64,000 nt of DNA from Aequorivita sp. CIP111184 (GTDB lineage: Bacteria; Bacteroidota; Bacteroidia; Flavobacteriales; Flavobacteriaceae), in NCBI RefSeq assembly GCF_900489465.1, contig NZ_UEFQ01000024.1, forward strand, positions 1 through 64,000, given 5' to 3'. The first letter of the stretch is position 1; each line of letters begins with the position of its first letter. The position numbers and the translations under genes are program-made. The notes beneath the pieces were generated by a model. The model ran no database searches, was not told where the DNA came from, and was given only the letters and a program-made list of their open reading frames with translations. Positions 36,367 to 45,573 of the stretch are shown here, one piece after another.

Positions 36367-38658
36367 ATGAAGTTACTTCTTCAAAAAACATTGGCGGTTA
36401 TATTTGTGACCGCCTTTTTTAATTTTTCATTCGGGCAAACTATTGAAGGATCTGTTTTTTCCGAAGAAAACCTTCCTATTGAAAATGTTTCCGTTTTTTT
36501 TAAAAATAAAGAAATTACTAAAACCGACAAAAATGGCTCTTTTACTCTTCCAGAAAAATTCAAATTACCACTTTCGCTCCGGTTTGAGCATCCAGATTAT
36601 TTTATAAAAAATGCTGAAGTCACAGAAAATAAAATGATTTTCAACCTTTCTCATCTTTCAAAAAATGAAAATCTGGAAGAAGTAATTATTTCCTCCACAT
36701 ATCAAAAGCAAAGCGAGGTTATAATTCCTACTTCAAAAATTACTTCAGAAAAATTTGAGGAATACAGTCCCATAGATTTGGTTTTGGCAATCAATGAAAT
36801 ACCTGGAGTTTTTATTCAAAGTGGCGCTATAAATACCAACAGAATTGTAATTCGCGGAGTGGGTTCACGAACACTTTACGGCACTAATAAAATTCGCGCT
36901 TATTTTAACGGAATTCCCATTACCAATGGCGCGGGCGAAACCGCTATAGATATTTTCGATCCCGAAGATCTAGAAAATATTGAAATAATAAAAGGACCAA
37001 AAGCCACACAATATGGCACCAATCTCGGGGGGACTTTGCTTCTCAATTCCAAACAAGCGCCGGGACGCGAATCTTTATTGAAAAGCAATTTAACAGTAGG
37101 CTCCTTCCGAATGATAAAAAACTCAGTTTCTGTAGCAACATCCTTTGAGAAATTTTCACTTAATCTAAATTATGATCATTTGGAAACAGAGGGATTTCGG
37201 GACAACAGCAATTATGATAGAAAAACTTTGCTACTTACTTCAAAATATACTTTCAATTCAAAAAACCAACTTTCTATCTTGGTAAATTATATAGATTATT
37301 TTGCGCAAATTCCAAGTTCCATAGGAAAGACCGCTTTTATGGAAAATCCGAAAGCAGCCGCTTTTACCTGGGCACAGGCACAAGGATTTGAGGATAATAA
37401 ACAAACCCTTGCCGGCTTGAGCTTTACCCATCGATTTTCTGAAGATTTCAGTAATACGAGCAGCGTTTTTTACACCTATTTGGATCATTACGAGCCGCGT
37501 CCTTTCAATATTCTAGACGAGTTTACAAATGGCTATGGCGCGCGAACTGTTTTCGCAAAAGACTTCATTTTTCTGAAAAACAAAGCCAATATCAGTTTTG
37601 GAGGGGAATTTTATAAAGATGAATACAACTGGAATACCATTGAAAATTTATACGAAGAAAACAATGGCAACGGAAGTTTGGAGGGCAGTCAGTTAAGTGA
37701 TAATTTAGAAATTCGCGACAATTTGAATGTATTCGCAACTGTAACATTACCTTTTACAGAAAAATTTAAAGCACAACTTGGCCTTAATTTTAATACTACA
37801 CAGTATGATTTTAAGGATGAGTACAATTTTGATGAAATTGATAAAAGCGCCAAGCGAAATTTCGATCCAATCTTGGCGCCCAATCTCAACCTTTTATATC
37901 AATTTACTTCGGATATAAGTTCGTATTTCAATTTTAGCAAAGGTTTTAATTATCCGTCCATCGAAGAAACACTTACTCCGGAAGGAGTTATAAATCCTGA
38001 GCTGGGGCCCGAAAAAGGATTTAATTATGAATTGGGAAGCGAGCTATTCTTCTTCAAAAGAAAACTTCATTTGCAAGTAGCTGCTTATTTTTTAAAAATA
38101 GAAGATTTATTAGTGGCAGAACGCGTTGGCGAAGATCAATATATTGGTCGGAATGCGGGGAAAACAGCACATAAAGGCATTGAGATCAGTACAGAATATA
38201 CTATTCCTGTCAATGCAAATTTTTACGTTTCTCCCTTTTTAAACGCAGAATTCAACAATCATAAATTTATTGATTTTGTTGATGGGGAAGATAGTTTTTC
38301 GGGCAACCAACTTACGGGAGTTCCGAATAAAAAAGTGAATGGTGGAATTAATTTAGGATTTAAAAATTTGAGATTGAATACCAATTTTCTTCACATTGGT
38401 GAAATTCCCCTAAACGATTCTAATTCTCTTTATTCAGAAAAATACACTGTTTTCAACACAAAAGCTTCCTATAAAAAAGAACTTTCTAAAAAGCTTTCTT
38501 TAAAAATAAACGTAGGCATCAGCAATTTCACAAATGAAAAATACGCATCATCCGTATTGATAAATGCCACAAGTTTTGGTAATTCAGAACCTCGCTATTA
38601 TTATCCGGGAATGCCAAGAAATTGGTTTGGGGGAGTAATGGTTAACTATAAGATGTGA
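36367..38658 (+). CDS. TonB-dependent outer-membrane receptor
   Basis: 763 residues. After a signal peptide (to about FSFGQ) comes a carboxypeptidase-regulatory-like beta domain (EGSVFSEENLPIENVSVFFK), then a plug domain (about 115-230) with NEIPGVFIQSGAINTNRIVI and IEIIKGPKATQYGTNLGG, and a 22-strand barrel. The layout fits FecA/siderophore-type or small-substrate receptors rather than SusC, as no SusD gene is next to it and the length is below 1,000. It would import a ligand using TonB energy. The ligand is unknown. A regulator is not adjacent. Confidence 0.92.
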   Translation: MKLLLQKTLAVIFVTAFFNFSFGQTIEGSVFSEENLPIENVSVFFKNKEITKTDKNGSFTLPEKFKLPLSLRFEHPDYFIKNAEVTENKMIFNLSHLSKNENLEEVIISSTYQKQSEVIIPTSKITSEKFEEYSPIDLVLAINEIPGVFIQSGAINTNRIVIRGVGSRTLYGTNKIRAYFNGIPITNGAGETAIDIFDPEDLENIEIIKGPKATQYGTNLGGTLLLNSKQAPGRESLLKSNLTVGSFRMIKNSVSVATSFEKFSLNLNYDHLETEGFRDNSNYDRKTLLLTSKYTFNSKNQLSILVNYIDYFAQIPSSIGKTAFMENPKAAAFTWAQAQGFEDNKQTLAGLSFTHRFSEDFSNTSSVFYTYLDHYEPRPFNILDEFTNGYGARTVFAKDFIFLKNKANISFGGEFYKDEYNWNTIENLYEENNGNGSLEGSQLSDNLEIRDNLNVFATVTLPFTEKFKAQLGLNFNTTQYDFKDEYNFDEIDKSAKRNFDPILAPNLNLLYQFTSDISSYFNFSKGFNYPSIEETLTPEGVINPELGPEKGFNYELGSELFFFKRKLHLQVAAYFLKIEDLLVAERVGEDQYIGRNAGKTAHKGIEISTEYTIPVNANFYVSPFLNAEFNNHKFIDFVDGEDSFSGNQLTGVPNKKVNGGINLGFKNLRLNTNFLHIGEIPLNDSNSLYSEKYTVFNTKASYKKELSKKLSLKINVGISNFTNEKYASSVLINATSFGNSEPRYYYPGMPRNWFGGVMVNYKM

Positions 38659-38664
38659 GAATTT

Positions 38665-38695
38665 AGTATTGAGTATTGAGTATTGAGTATTGAGA
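38665..38695. repeat. TATTGAG heptamer array
   Basis: Four tandem copies of TATTGAG just after the TonB receptor stop codon, the same word family (AATACTAA/TATTGAG) as the array at 61711. Confidence 0.85.
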
Positions 38696-38810
38696 AATAA
38701 ATTTTATTTGTTGTGTTTTGCACTGTATTTATTTTGAAATTCTTCAGTGGAATTAAATTTGAGGTTTATGAATACAATTCCTAACCCCTATTCGCTTTTC
38801 AGCAATCATC

Positions 38811-38913
38811 ATTCACTTACTCACAAACTCACCTACTCACAAATTCACAAACTCACAAACTCACAAACTCACAAACTCACAAACTCACACATTCACCAAT
38901 TCCCAAATTCCCC
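38811..38913. repeat. ACTCACAA decamer array upstream of lplA
   Basis: ATTCACTTACTCACAAACTC-type decamers, with five successive units ACAAACTCAC, then CACATTCACC and AATTCCC. It runs up to a TATCTTTA box (38914-38921) that could be the lplA -7 element, so the array occupies the upstream region of that promoter. Confidence 0.9.
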
Positions 38914-38921
38914 TATCTTTA
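38914..38921 (+). promoter_or_regulatory. Candidate lplA -7 element
   Basis: TATCTTTA differs from TAnnTTTG by one base and lies 18 bases before the ATG. The usual TTG position falls inside the decamer array, where no TTG is present. Confidence 0.4.
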
Positions 38922-38939
38922 CAAAACAAAAAAACAAAT

Positions 38940-39932
38940 ATGATTTTCATAGAAAACGAAGGCATTACCAACCCCAATCTCAACCTTGCACTGGAGGAAT
39001 ATGCGCTGCGGAATTTTAGTGCGGAAAGTGATTATCTATTATTCTATATCAATGAGCCCTCAATAATTATAGGCAGGAACCAAAACACCTTAGAAGAGAT
39101 AAATCACGAATATGTTGATAAAAACGGGATTCACGTGGTGAGAAGGGTGTCCGGCGGCGGCGCAGTATATCATGATTATGGGAATTTAAACTTTAGTTTT
39201 ATAACAAATCACGATGGAAAAAGTTTAAATAATTTTAAAAAGTTTACCGCGCCAGTTATTAAAGTTTTAAAGAATTTAGGACTGGATGCTGAACTTAAAG
39301 GAAGGAATGACATTCAGGTGAATGAGAAAAAAATATCGGGTACCGCCCAGTTTTCCACAGGAAAAAGAATGGTGAGCCACGGTACGCTTTTGTTAGATAC
39401 TAATTTAGGCGAAGTGGTTAATGCGCTGAATGTAAAAATGAGCAAGATTGAATCCAAAGGTCACAAATCTGTTCGGAGTCGGGTGGCAAATATTTCTGAA
39501 TTTTTAAAAGAACCCTTGAAGATTGAGGAATTCCGAAAACTTCTTTTAGAAGGACTTTATGAGGAAAGCGAACCTTTTGAAAGTTACCATTTAACAGACG
39601 ATGAGTGGAAAGGGGTTCACCAATTAAAAGAAGAAAAATACGACACTTGGACATGGAATTACGGCCGGTCGCCTAAGTTCAATATTCAGCGGAGTAAACG
39701 TTTTGCTGTTGGAGAGATAGATTTGCGGATTTTTGTGGAGAAGGGGCATATAAAGGAGTTTAAAATATTTGGAGATTTTTTCGGAAAGGAACCAGTGGAA
39801 AACCTTGAAAAGCTTTTGGAAGGTGCTCGCTATGAAAAGGAAGATATTTCAGACCTCTTGAAGGATATCGAGATAAAGGAATATTTCGGAGATATTCCGA
39901 AGCTTGACTTTATTGAACTGGTTTATGGGTGA
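38940..39932 (+). CDS. lplA: Lipoate-protein ligase
   Basis: A 330-residue protein that activates lipoate with ATP and joins it to lipoyl domains of 2-oxoacid dehydrogenases and GcvH. The signature RRVSGGGAVYHDYGNLNFSF at about 62-81 binds lipoate, with GRNDIQVNEKKISGTAQ after it containing the conserved Lys. It has the large domain plus C-terminal accessory domain of E. coli LplA. It is cytoplasmic and monocistronic, between a decamer array and a strong terminator. Confidence 0.94.
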   Translation: MIFIENEGITNPNLNLALEEYALRNFSAESDYLLFYINEPSIIIGRNQNTLEEINHEYVDKNGIHVVRRVSGGGAVYHDYGNLNFSFITNHDGKSLNNFKKFTAPVIKVLKNLGLDAELKGRNDIQVNEKKISGTAQFSTGKRMVSHGTLLLDTNLGEVVNALNVKMSKIESKGHKSVRSRVANISEFLKEPLKIEEFRKLLLEGLYEESEPFESYHLTDDEWKGVHQLKEEKYDTWTWNYGRSPKFNIQRSKRFAVGEIDLRIFVEKGHIKEFKIFGDFFGKEPVENLEKLLEGARYEKEDISDLLKDIEIKEYFGDIPKLDFIELVYG

Positions 39933-39939
39933 GTTTGTG

Positions 39940-39963
39940 CCCTTCGGCAGGCTCATGATGACA
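39940..39963. repeat. REP-like intergenic word
   Basis: CCCTTCGGCAGGCTCATGAT followed by GACA. It corresponds, in reverse orientation, to the word found inside mnmE at 26719. Here it lies just after lplA. Confidence 0.55.
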
Positions 39964-39983
39964 AAATTGTGAGAACATTTTAT

Positions 39984-40016
39984 AAAAAAAAGCCGCAATT
40001 ATATTGCGGCTTTTTT
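39984..40016. terminator. Bidirectional terminator between lplA and azurin gene
   Basis: AGCCGCAAT (39991-39999) and ATTGCGGCT (40003-40011) form a perfect stem with a 3-base loop, flanked by A and T tracts on the two sides. It can end both convergent genes. Confidence 0.9.
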
Positions 40017-40052
40017 ATTAAATACTTCTCATTTCGTTTTTTAGCACTTCGT

Positions 40053-40562
40053 TTATTCAACAATAAATTGACCTTGCATTAAGGCGTAGTGTCCTGGAAA
40101 TGTACACATAAAAGTGTAAGTGCCGGGAGCTGGAGCATCAAATTCAATTGTATCACTCTCGCCACCACCAAGCATTTTAGTATGTACGATAATCTTATCT
40201 TTCATATCTGTAGGGATATATTCGCTATCTTTTGCAAGAGCAGCAGCTTGTCCCACAGCAGCCATGTCTGCATCTTGGGTAAGTAAGGTCCAATTATGCC
40301 CCATTACTGTTTTGTCCATCTTCCCAACGTGTTTCAATGTAAGTTTAACTTTTTGACCCGCTTTAACGCGAATCTCGCTTTTGTTGAACTTCATTTGATC
40401 ATTACCCTCTATTGTTACATTAGCTACAGCATCATCTGTAGTTTCGGCTGGAGAGGTTTCCTCCACTTGGGTACCAATTTTCAATTCTTTCTTCTCTTCT
40501 TTTTTATTGTCTCCGCAACTAATTGCCAAAGCGGCCACAAAAATTAATATCAACTTTTTCAT
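40053..40562 (-). CDS. Azurin-type blue copper lipoprotein
   Basis: 169 residues. The signal has a lipobox ending at Cys16 (ALAISCGDN), then a Lys/Glu/Thr linker (about 20-45) and the cupredoxin domain. Copper ligands are readable: His89 in MGHNW, and Cys153, His158 and Met162 in CTFPGHYALMQG. The Cys-x4-His-x3-Met spacing equals that of azurin. It would carry single electrons in the periplasm or at the outer membrane, attached by lipid. A good promoter is present. The partner oxidase or reductase is not in the window. Confidence 0.94.
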   Translation of the reverse strand: MKKLILIFVAALAISCGDNKKEEKKELKIGTQVEETSPAETTDDAVANVTIEGNDQMKFNKSEIRVKAGQKVKLTLKHVGKMDKTVMGHNWTLLTQDADMAAVGQAAALAKDSEYIPTDMKDKIIVHTKMLGGGESDTIEFDAPAPGTYTFMCTFPGHYALMQGQFIVE

Positions 40563-40588
40563 ATCACTTTTATTAAGGTTAATTAATA

Positions 40589-40618
40589 CAAATTTAAACG
40601 CTATTGCTTCCTTAACAA
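40589..40618 (-). promoter_or_regulatory. Azurin promoter
   Basis: On the minus strand TTG (40616-40618) is followed after exactly 19 bases by TAAATTTG (40589-40596), a full match. The leader to the ATG at 40562 is about 20 bases. Confidence 0.75.
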
Positions 40619-40709
40619 AAATTAATAGCAGTAATTTTTCAAAGATTAAGAAACTCCTAACATTTAAAACTTACTATTATAAGGAAGTCTAGTCTTTTGA
40701 AATAAAAAT

Positions 40710-42047
40710 TTAGAATGAATAAGAATATGCAATTCCACCCCCTAAGAGTGTTTCGGAAATGTTAGAGAAATCAGCCCCAGCCATAATGGTAAACATCCCC
40801 AGTTTTGGGGTTTTGTAGGAAAGTGTTCCGTAATTATACCAATATTTCCAAGTAGGGTATATTGGCTTTCCGTAGGTGCCTAAGTAATTTGCATAGGTAC
40901 TTTTTAGCTTCCATTGAAAATTGTTGAATTTTCCCGTTACCCCGAAATGATGCACTTTTGAACGAGTACTTATAAAGGGTGTGTTGGTGCCATTAATCTC
41001 AACATTCTTATCAAAAAGGATAAACGGAATTCCGATAATGTTTTCTTCATACGTCCATCCGCTTCTATATATGGAATTGCTGAAGTAATTGTCCTTGCCA
41101 CTTCCTATAGAAATACCACTTTGATCTACAGTGTCTATATATTCATAAAGTACTGAAGATATTATGTTTTGATTTTTTGGTTTAAAATAAACACCCCATA
41201 AACCATCTGGAAAGTTTGCCCAACGGGTGCCAGACCCATCTTCTATATAATGATCATGGTAAAGGGAGAAATTTCCCCATGTATTTTCAAACTCATAATT
41301 GATTAAAATACTGCCTAAATGATTTCCTACTTTATTAATAGTCTCACCCTCTATTCCATATTCTTCTGCATTGTGGGCAAAAAATACATTCACATAATCC
41401 TTAAAGCCACTTTTTAATTTTCCCCAATCGGGAGAAGTGCCACCCCATTGGGCATAATGTTGTACACTTAAGGTCAGTTTATGATTTTCGTTAAATGTGG
41501 TGATTAAACCCAATCTTTTATAATGTAACTGGGTATTATCTACATAACGAGCATCATTCAATACATAATATCCAAATCCCCAATCTATTGCAAACGTATT
41601 GGAGATTTTGAAAGGATTATTGGCTTCTAAAAGAATTCCGGGTAAGGGCCGTGCATTACCTGACCATAAAAAGTTTTGATTGGTAGCGGAAAGTCCGTCC
41701 AGCACCTCAGTTTGCTTTTTTGCTCCAAGAGTAGCCAGCAACCAAGAATTTTCAAATTGAATATATAAATCCCTTCTTTGAATTGCATCTTCAACTCCAT
41801 CTCTTCCATAAATAGCTACACCTGCATTTAATTTAAACGAAGAAAAAGTAAGGTTAGCTTTTAAATCTGCCGTTACAGAAAGATTGCTTAGTTCGCCTAC
41901 CGAATTATTTGTATTCGTGTGAAACCAAAAGGGGTTTTCATCTTCCGTTGCTAGAATGGATTTTAACTCAACAGTACCGTCAATTCCTAATTCCTGTGAC
42001 AAAAGCTGTAAGGGTAATAGAAATATAATTATTACGTACGCTTTCAT
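40710..42047 (-). CDS. Capsule assembly Wzi family outer-membrane protein
   Basis: About 445 residues from ATG 42047 with signal peptide MKAYVIIIFLLPLQLLSQ; a longer frame would reach into wzc and is rejected. Many alternating amphipathic strands and aromatic residues fit an outer-membrane barrel of the Wzi kind, which anchors capsule at the surface. It ends TLLGGGIAYSYSF with a terminal Phe, as expected for BAM-inserted barrels. It is the last gene of the wza-wzc-wzi export unit. Wzi assignment rests on pattern and context. Confidence 0.82.
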   Translation of the reverse strand: MKAYVIIIFLLPLQLLSQELGIDGTVELKSILATEDENPFWFHTNTNNSVGELSNLSVTADLKANLTFSSFKLNAGVAIYGRDGVEDAIQRRDLYIQFENSWLLATLGAKKQTEVLDGLSATNQNFLWSGNARPLPGILLEANNPFKISNTFAIDWGFGYYVLNDARYVDNTQLHYKRLGLITTFNENHKLTLSVQHYAQWGGTSPDWGKLKSGFKDYVNVFFAHNAEEYGIEGETINKVGNHLGSILINYEFENTWGNFSLYHDHYIEDGSGTRWANFPDGLWGVYFKPKNQNIISSVLYEYIDTVDQSGISIGSGKDNYFSNSIYRSGWTYEENIIGIPFILFDKNVEINGTNTPFISTRSKVHHFGVTGKFNNFQWKLKSTYANYLGTYGKPIYPTWKYWYNYGTLSYKTPKLGMFTIMAGADFSNISETLLGGGIAYSYSF

Positions 42048-42057
42048 AAAAAAGAAT

Positions 42058-44439
42058 TTATCTATTGAATACTCTCTGTAGAAAAGAACGGTTTTCCTCA
42101 GAATAGGCGTAACCGTATTTATTTCCATAGCCAAAATTGTTTAAATCTACATTGTTAAGCACAATAGCTACATTAGCCAAACGCCCATCATTAATAGCGT
42201 CCTGTGGAAATTCTAACAAACGTTTATCAGTATAACCTGCGCGCACTACATACAGTGTGATATCTGCAAGTTTGTTAATTAAAATGGTATCAGTAACGAG
42301 CATGGATGGCGCCGTATCCATAATAATATAATCAAAATCTTTTTTAAGCTCTTCAATAAATTGGGTTGTTCGTTTTTGCATCAGCAACTCCGCCGGGTTT
42401 GGAGGTATGGCACCCGAAAGTACTATGCTTAAGTTTTCATTGTATTCGCTTTGATTCACAACATCATTTACTTGAATGTCATCGTAAACTATAAATTCGG
42501 TAAGTCCTTTTCTTGTCTTTAAATGATCCGGTAGATACCGCTGCAATTGGGGGTTACGAATATCAGCTCCAACCAAAGCCACCTTTTTACCAGTATTGGC
42601 AAGAGTCAAGGCTAAGTTAAAGGCAACAAAAGTCTTTCCTTCTCCTTTAATGGTTGAGGTGACAATCATGGTTTTCCCTCTCTCACTTTCTTCCAATTTA
42701 TTTATAAATAGATATTGCAGGTTAGTCCTTAATATTCTATAGGCTTCCGCCATTACACTGCGGTCATTATGCTGGATAAGATCTGAATCTCCTTTTTGTA
42801 CTTTCGGAATTTCACCGATTATAGGAATAGATTTTAACTGTTTTTCTACATCTTTCCTATTTTTCACTTTGGTACTAAGTAGATAAAAACTGTAAATACC
42901 ACCAAAAGGTATTAAAAGACCTGCAAGAAGAGCACCTAGATAAATAAGTGGTCTTTTTGGGGAAACTGGTTGTTGTGAACCGTAAGCCATATCCACAATC
43001 TTCGCCTTATCAGAAGTTGCTGCCAAAGCAATTGATGCTTCCTCGCGTTGCTGTAGCAAGAAAAGGTATAGCTGTTCCTTAATAGATTGCTGGCGCTCAA
43101 TACCTCTAAATATCTTTTCTTTTGCGGGAACCTGCGAAATTTTGGAACTGATAATATTTTCTTGGATATTTAAATCCTTCATCGCAATTTTTAATGCATT
43201 TTTAGAGTTTTCCAAACTTCCCAAAATATTGTTTCTCATTTGGGATATTTGCTCGTTCACACTCTTTACAACTGGATTTTTAGGAGTAGACGTTTGCAAA
43301 AGTTTGTTTCTATATAAAATAAGCTCATTATAATTGTTTACCGCAGTGCCTACATTCTCATTTGAAATACCAATATTGGCAGGTAGCAGCTCATCAGTAG
43401 AACTATTTTTCATGTAATCAATCATAGTATTGCTCAATTCCATTTGAGTGGAAACATCTAACTGTCTTTTATTGAAATCACTGGCATTTTCGAGTGTAAT
43501 CTGAGCCTCAGCTTGAATGTCTGTCAAGCGATTGGTACTTTTAAAATCTTCCTTATTGGTTTCTACTGAATCTAGCTCACGCGTTATAATCTGTAATCTC
43601 GATTCAATAAAGGCAGAAGTTTTCTTAGCTATCTCATTCCGGTCTTGTACCGCATCTTTATTGTACTGACTCACAAGATCATTTAAAAAATCTTCTCCTT
43701 TTTCTTTATTTTGAGTTTGAATTGAAAGCTCTACCACATTGCTTTTAGCATCAGCATTCAAAATGTTAACCCTCTCTTGAAATCCCAATGCTACATCTTC
43801 TACAGACTTATAACTTACAAGAACAGTTTTGTTTATGTATGATTCAAATCTCTCTGTATCTTCTAAATTTGGCAACACGGTTATATCACCAAAAACTAAA
43901 GAGATACTTTCTCCAAATTTATGGGTCGTTTTACTGCTTCTAGTTTCGTCTTCAATAATAAATTCAGAATCAGATAAAATTTCTAGGTACAAAGTAGGCA
44001 CTGGCTTACTTGAAAACGTTTCATTAAAAGTCTGAAAACGAACTACGAAAGGTTTATAGCCATAGATTTCGGAGGTTTTAATATTCCCCAATACTTCATA
44101 CTTTATATTAAGCTGAAGTTCCTTAACGGTTTCTGAAATTAGCCTTTTAGAGTTGAATATAGCCAACTCATTATCAATTTGGTTACTCTTAAAACGCGAC
44201 AGAAAACTACCAAACTGCGAAAAGGCAGCCATTTCTAGTGGACTTTGGGTCTTTTCGTCTTTTATAATGATTGTGGCCTTACTTTGATATAATTGTGGTG
44301 CATAGCGTAAATAAACAAAGGCAACTGCAAGTGCTATAATTACCCCTATTACAAAAAAATACCAATAACGCGCGTATTGGTCTATAAGCTCCCTTAGCGA
44401 AAGTTCGTCTGATTCTTGGTTATTCTGAATTTCCAACAT
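42058..44439 (-). CDS. Wzc-type polysaccharide co-polymerase and tyrosine kinase
   Basis: 793 residues. The N-terminal Wzz domain has membrane helices at about 30-50 and 495-515 with a long coiled coil between. The C-terminal BY-kinase has Walker A STIKGEGKT (about 592-600), Walker A' VALVGADIR and Walker B IIMDTAPS. The tail YGNKYGYAYSEENR is the Tyr cluster for autophosphorylation. This inner-membrane protein controls chain length and export of the polymer together with Wza. It lies between wza and wzi in one unit. No separate phosphatase gene (Wzb) is present in the window. Confidence 0.95.
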   Translation of the reverse strand: MLEIQNNQESDELSLRELIDQYARYWYFFVIGVIIALAVAFVYLRYAPQLYQSKATIIIKDEKTQSPLEMAAFSQFGSFLSRFKSNQIDNELAIFNSKRLISETVKELQLNIKYEVLGNIKTSEIYGYKPFVVRFQTFNETFSSKPVPTLYLEILSDSEFIIEDETRSSKTTHKFGESISLVFGDITVLPNLEDTERFESYINKTVLVSYKSVEDVALGFQERVNILNADAKSNVVELSIQTQNKEKGEDFLNDLVSQYNKDAVQDRNEIAKKTSAFIESRLQIITRELDSVETNKEDFKSTNRLTDIQAEAQITLENASDFNKRQLDVSTQMELSNTMIDYMKNSSTDELLPANIGISNENVGTAVNNYNELILYRNKLLQTSTPKNPVVKSVNEQISQMRNNILGSLENSKNALKIAMKDLNIQENIISSKISQVPAKEKIFRGIERQQSIKEQLYLFLLQQREEASIALAATSDKAKIVDMAYGSQQPVSPKRPLIYLGALLAGLLIPFGGIYSFYLLSTKVKNRKDVEKQLKSIPIIGEIPKVQKGDSDLIQHNDRSVMAEAYRILRTNLQYLFINKLEESERGKTMIVTSTIKGEGKTFVAFNLALTLANTGKKVALVGADIRNPQLQRYLPDHLKTRKGLTEFIVYDDIQVNDVVNQSEYNENLSIVLSGAIPPNPAELLMQKRTTQFIEELKKDFDYIIMDTAPSMLVTDTILINKLADITLYVVRAGYTDKRLLEFPQDAINDGRLANVAIVLNNVDLNNFGYGNKYGYAYSEENRSFLQRVFNR

Positions 44440-44554
44440 AGTTTCATTCTCTACAAACTAAATGACACAATGGCCATTTCAAAAATTTATACCTTATTAA
44501 TTTTCGACAATTAAATATCACTTTTTTAGTGTAATCTCTATTGCTTTAAAAATA

Positions 44555-45340
44555 CTATCTAAAAATAATAGCCATAGCAGAAAGAAGCAGTGAGGCTACA
44601 CTAACATAGATAGCCGTATTCCTATTAAAACTACTACTTTGTACTTGTGCTTTATTTGGTTCCACATAAACAACATCATTCTGTTGTAGATAATAATAAT
44701 CACTGTTTAAAATTTCAGCACTTCTAAGATCTAAATATTTATAATTCTTAGTTTTGCCATCATCCCTAACTACTAATACATTATCCCTACGTCCATATAG
44801 AGTCAAATCTCCTGCCAATCCAAGTGCTGCTGGCAATGTAAGACGTTCGCCTTCAAAATTATAAGTACCTGGCCTGTTGACCTCTCCCAATAAACTCACC
44901 TTGAAATTTACTATGCGTATGGTAACTATGGGGTCTTTAACATATTCTGAAATGCTTTTGCTCAACATTTCGCTCAACTCGGTTCTAGTCAGTCCAGCCA
45001 CTTGAATCCTTCCCAGTACTGGAAAGTCTATGGTACCATCCTGTGCGGTAAGATAAGATTGCTGCTGGTTACTGTTGTTATAAGTTATGCCAGAAGATTC
45101 TACTGAAGGGCGCGTCTCGCTTATAAGATTGAACGGGCGGACAGCATTTAAATCATATGCCGATACCACGATACTAAGAAGATCATCAGGCTGAATCTTT
45201 GAACTTTTTTGAATTGTATCCAAAAGCATTTGACCCTGAGTCAAATCCTGGAAATACACAATTTTTTTGGAAGAAACACAGGATACGCCAATGGTTCCAA
45301 GAAATAACAGTATAAAAATTTTAGTAAAAAACCCCCTCAT
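44555..45340 (-). CDS. Polysaccharide export lipoprotein (Wza-like)
   Basis: 261 residues from ATG 45340 (MRGFFTKIFI); the longer TTG start is inconsistent with the promoter placed at 45353. The lipobox IGVSCVSS (Cys21) precedes KKIVYFQD, which is usual in Bacteroidota export proteins. A PES domain with IQPDDLLSIVVSAYD and two SLBB-like segments (VSLLGEVNRPGTYNFEGE) follow, and a C-terminal hydrophobic segment ends the protein. It forms the outer-membrane channel for the polymer. It has its own promoter, so export is set apart from the synthesis operon. Confidence 0.93.
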   Translation of the reverse strand: MRGFFTKIFILLFLGTIGVSCVSSKKIVYFQDLTQGQMLLDTIQKSSKIQPDDLLSIVVSAYDLNAVRPFNLISETRPSVESSGITYNNSNQQQSYLTAQDGTIDFPVLGRIQVAGLTRTELSEMLSKSISEYVKDPIVTIRIVNFKVSLLGEVNRPGTYNFEGERLTLPAALGLAGDLTLYGRRDNVLVVRDDGKTKNYKYLDLRSAEILNSDYYYLQQNDVVYVEPNKAQVQSSSFNRNTAIYVSVASLLLSAMAIIFR

Positions 45341-45352
45341 AATTTTTTTTTG

Positions 45353-45384
45353 CAAATATAATCTTTTCTAATTAGCCCACTCAA
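45353..45384 (-). promoter_or_regulatory. Promoter of wza-wzc-wzi
   Basis: On the minus strand TTG (45382-45384) is followed after 21 bases by TATATTTG (45353-45360). The ATG at 45340 is 12 bases downstream, so the leader is very short. Confidence 0.7.
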
Positions 45385-45506
45385 CAGAAGAGCATATAAC
45401 CGAGAAAACTATCTTTTAATCTATAAAAACAAATCAATATTATTAAACAAATAAAGTCATCCTCATTCTAATAAGATAATTAAGACTTCTTTTTATTCAC
45501 TTTTGT

Positions 45507-45543
45507 AAAAAAAGAGAACCCTCATAGATAAGTACGAAGGTTC
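45507..45543 (-). terminator. Terminator after the pglF-like gene
   Basis: On the minus strand GAACCTTC (45536-45543) pairs with GAGGGTTC (45516-45523) with one mismatch, followed by TC and a run of seven T. It separates the synthesis operon from the export operon. Confidence 0.7.
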
Positions 45544-45573
45544 AGAATACTAAAAAGTTTAATTTTTCTTTAC

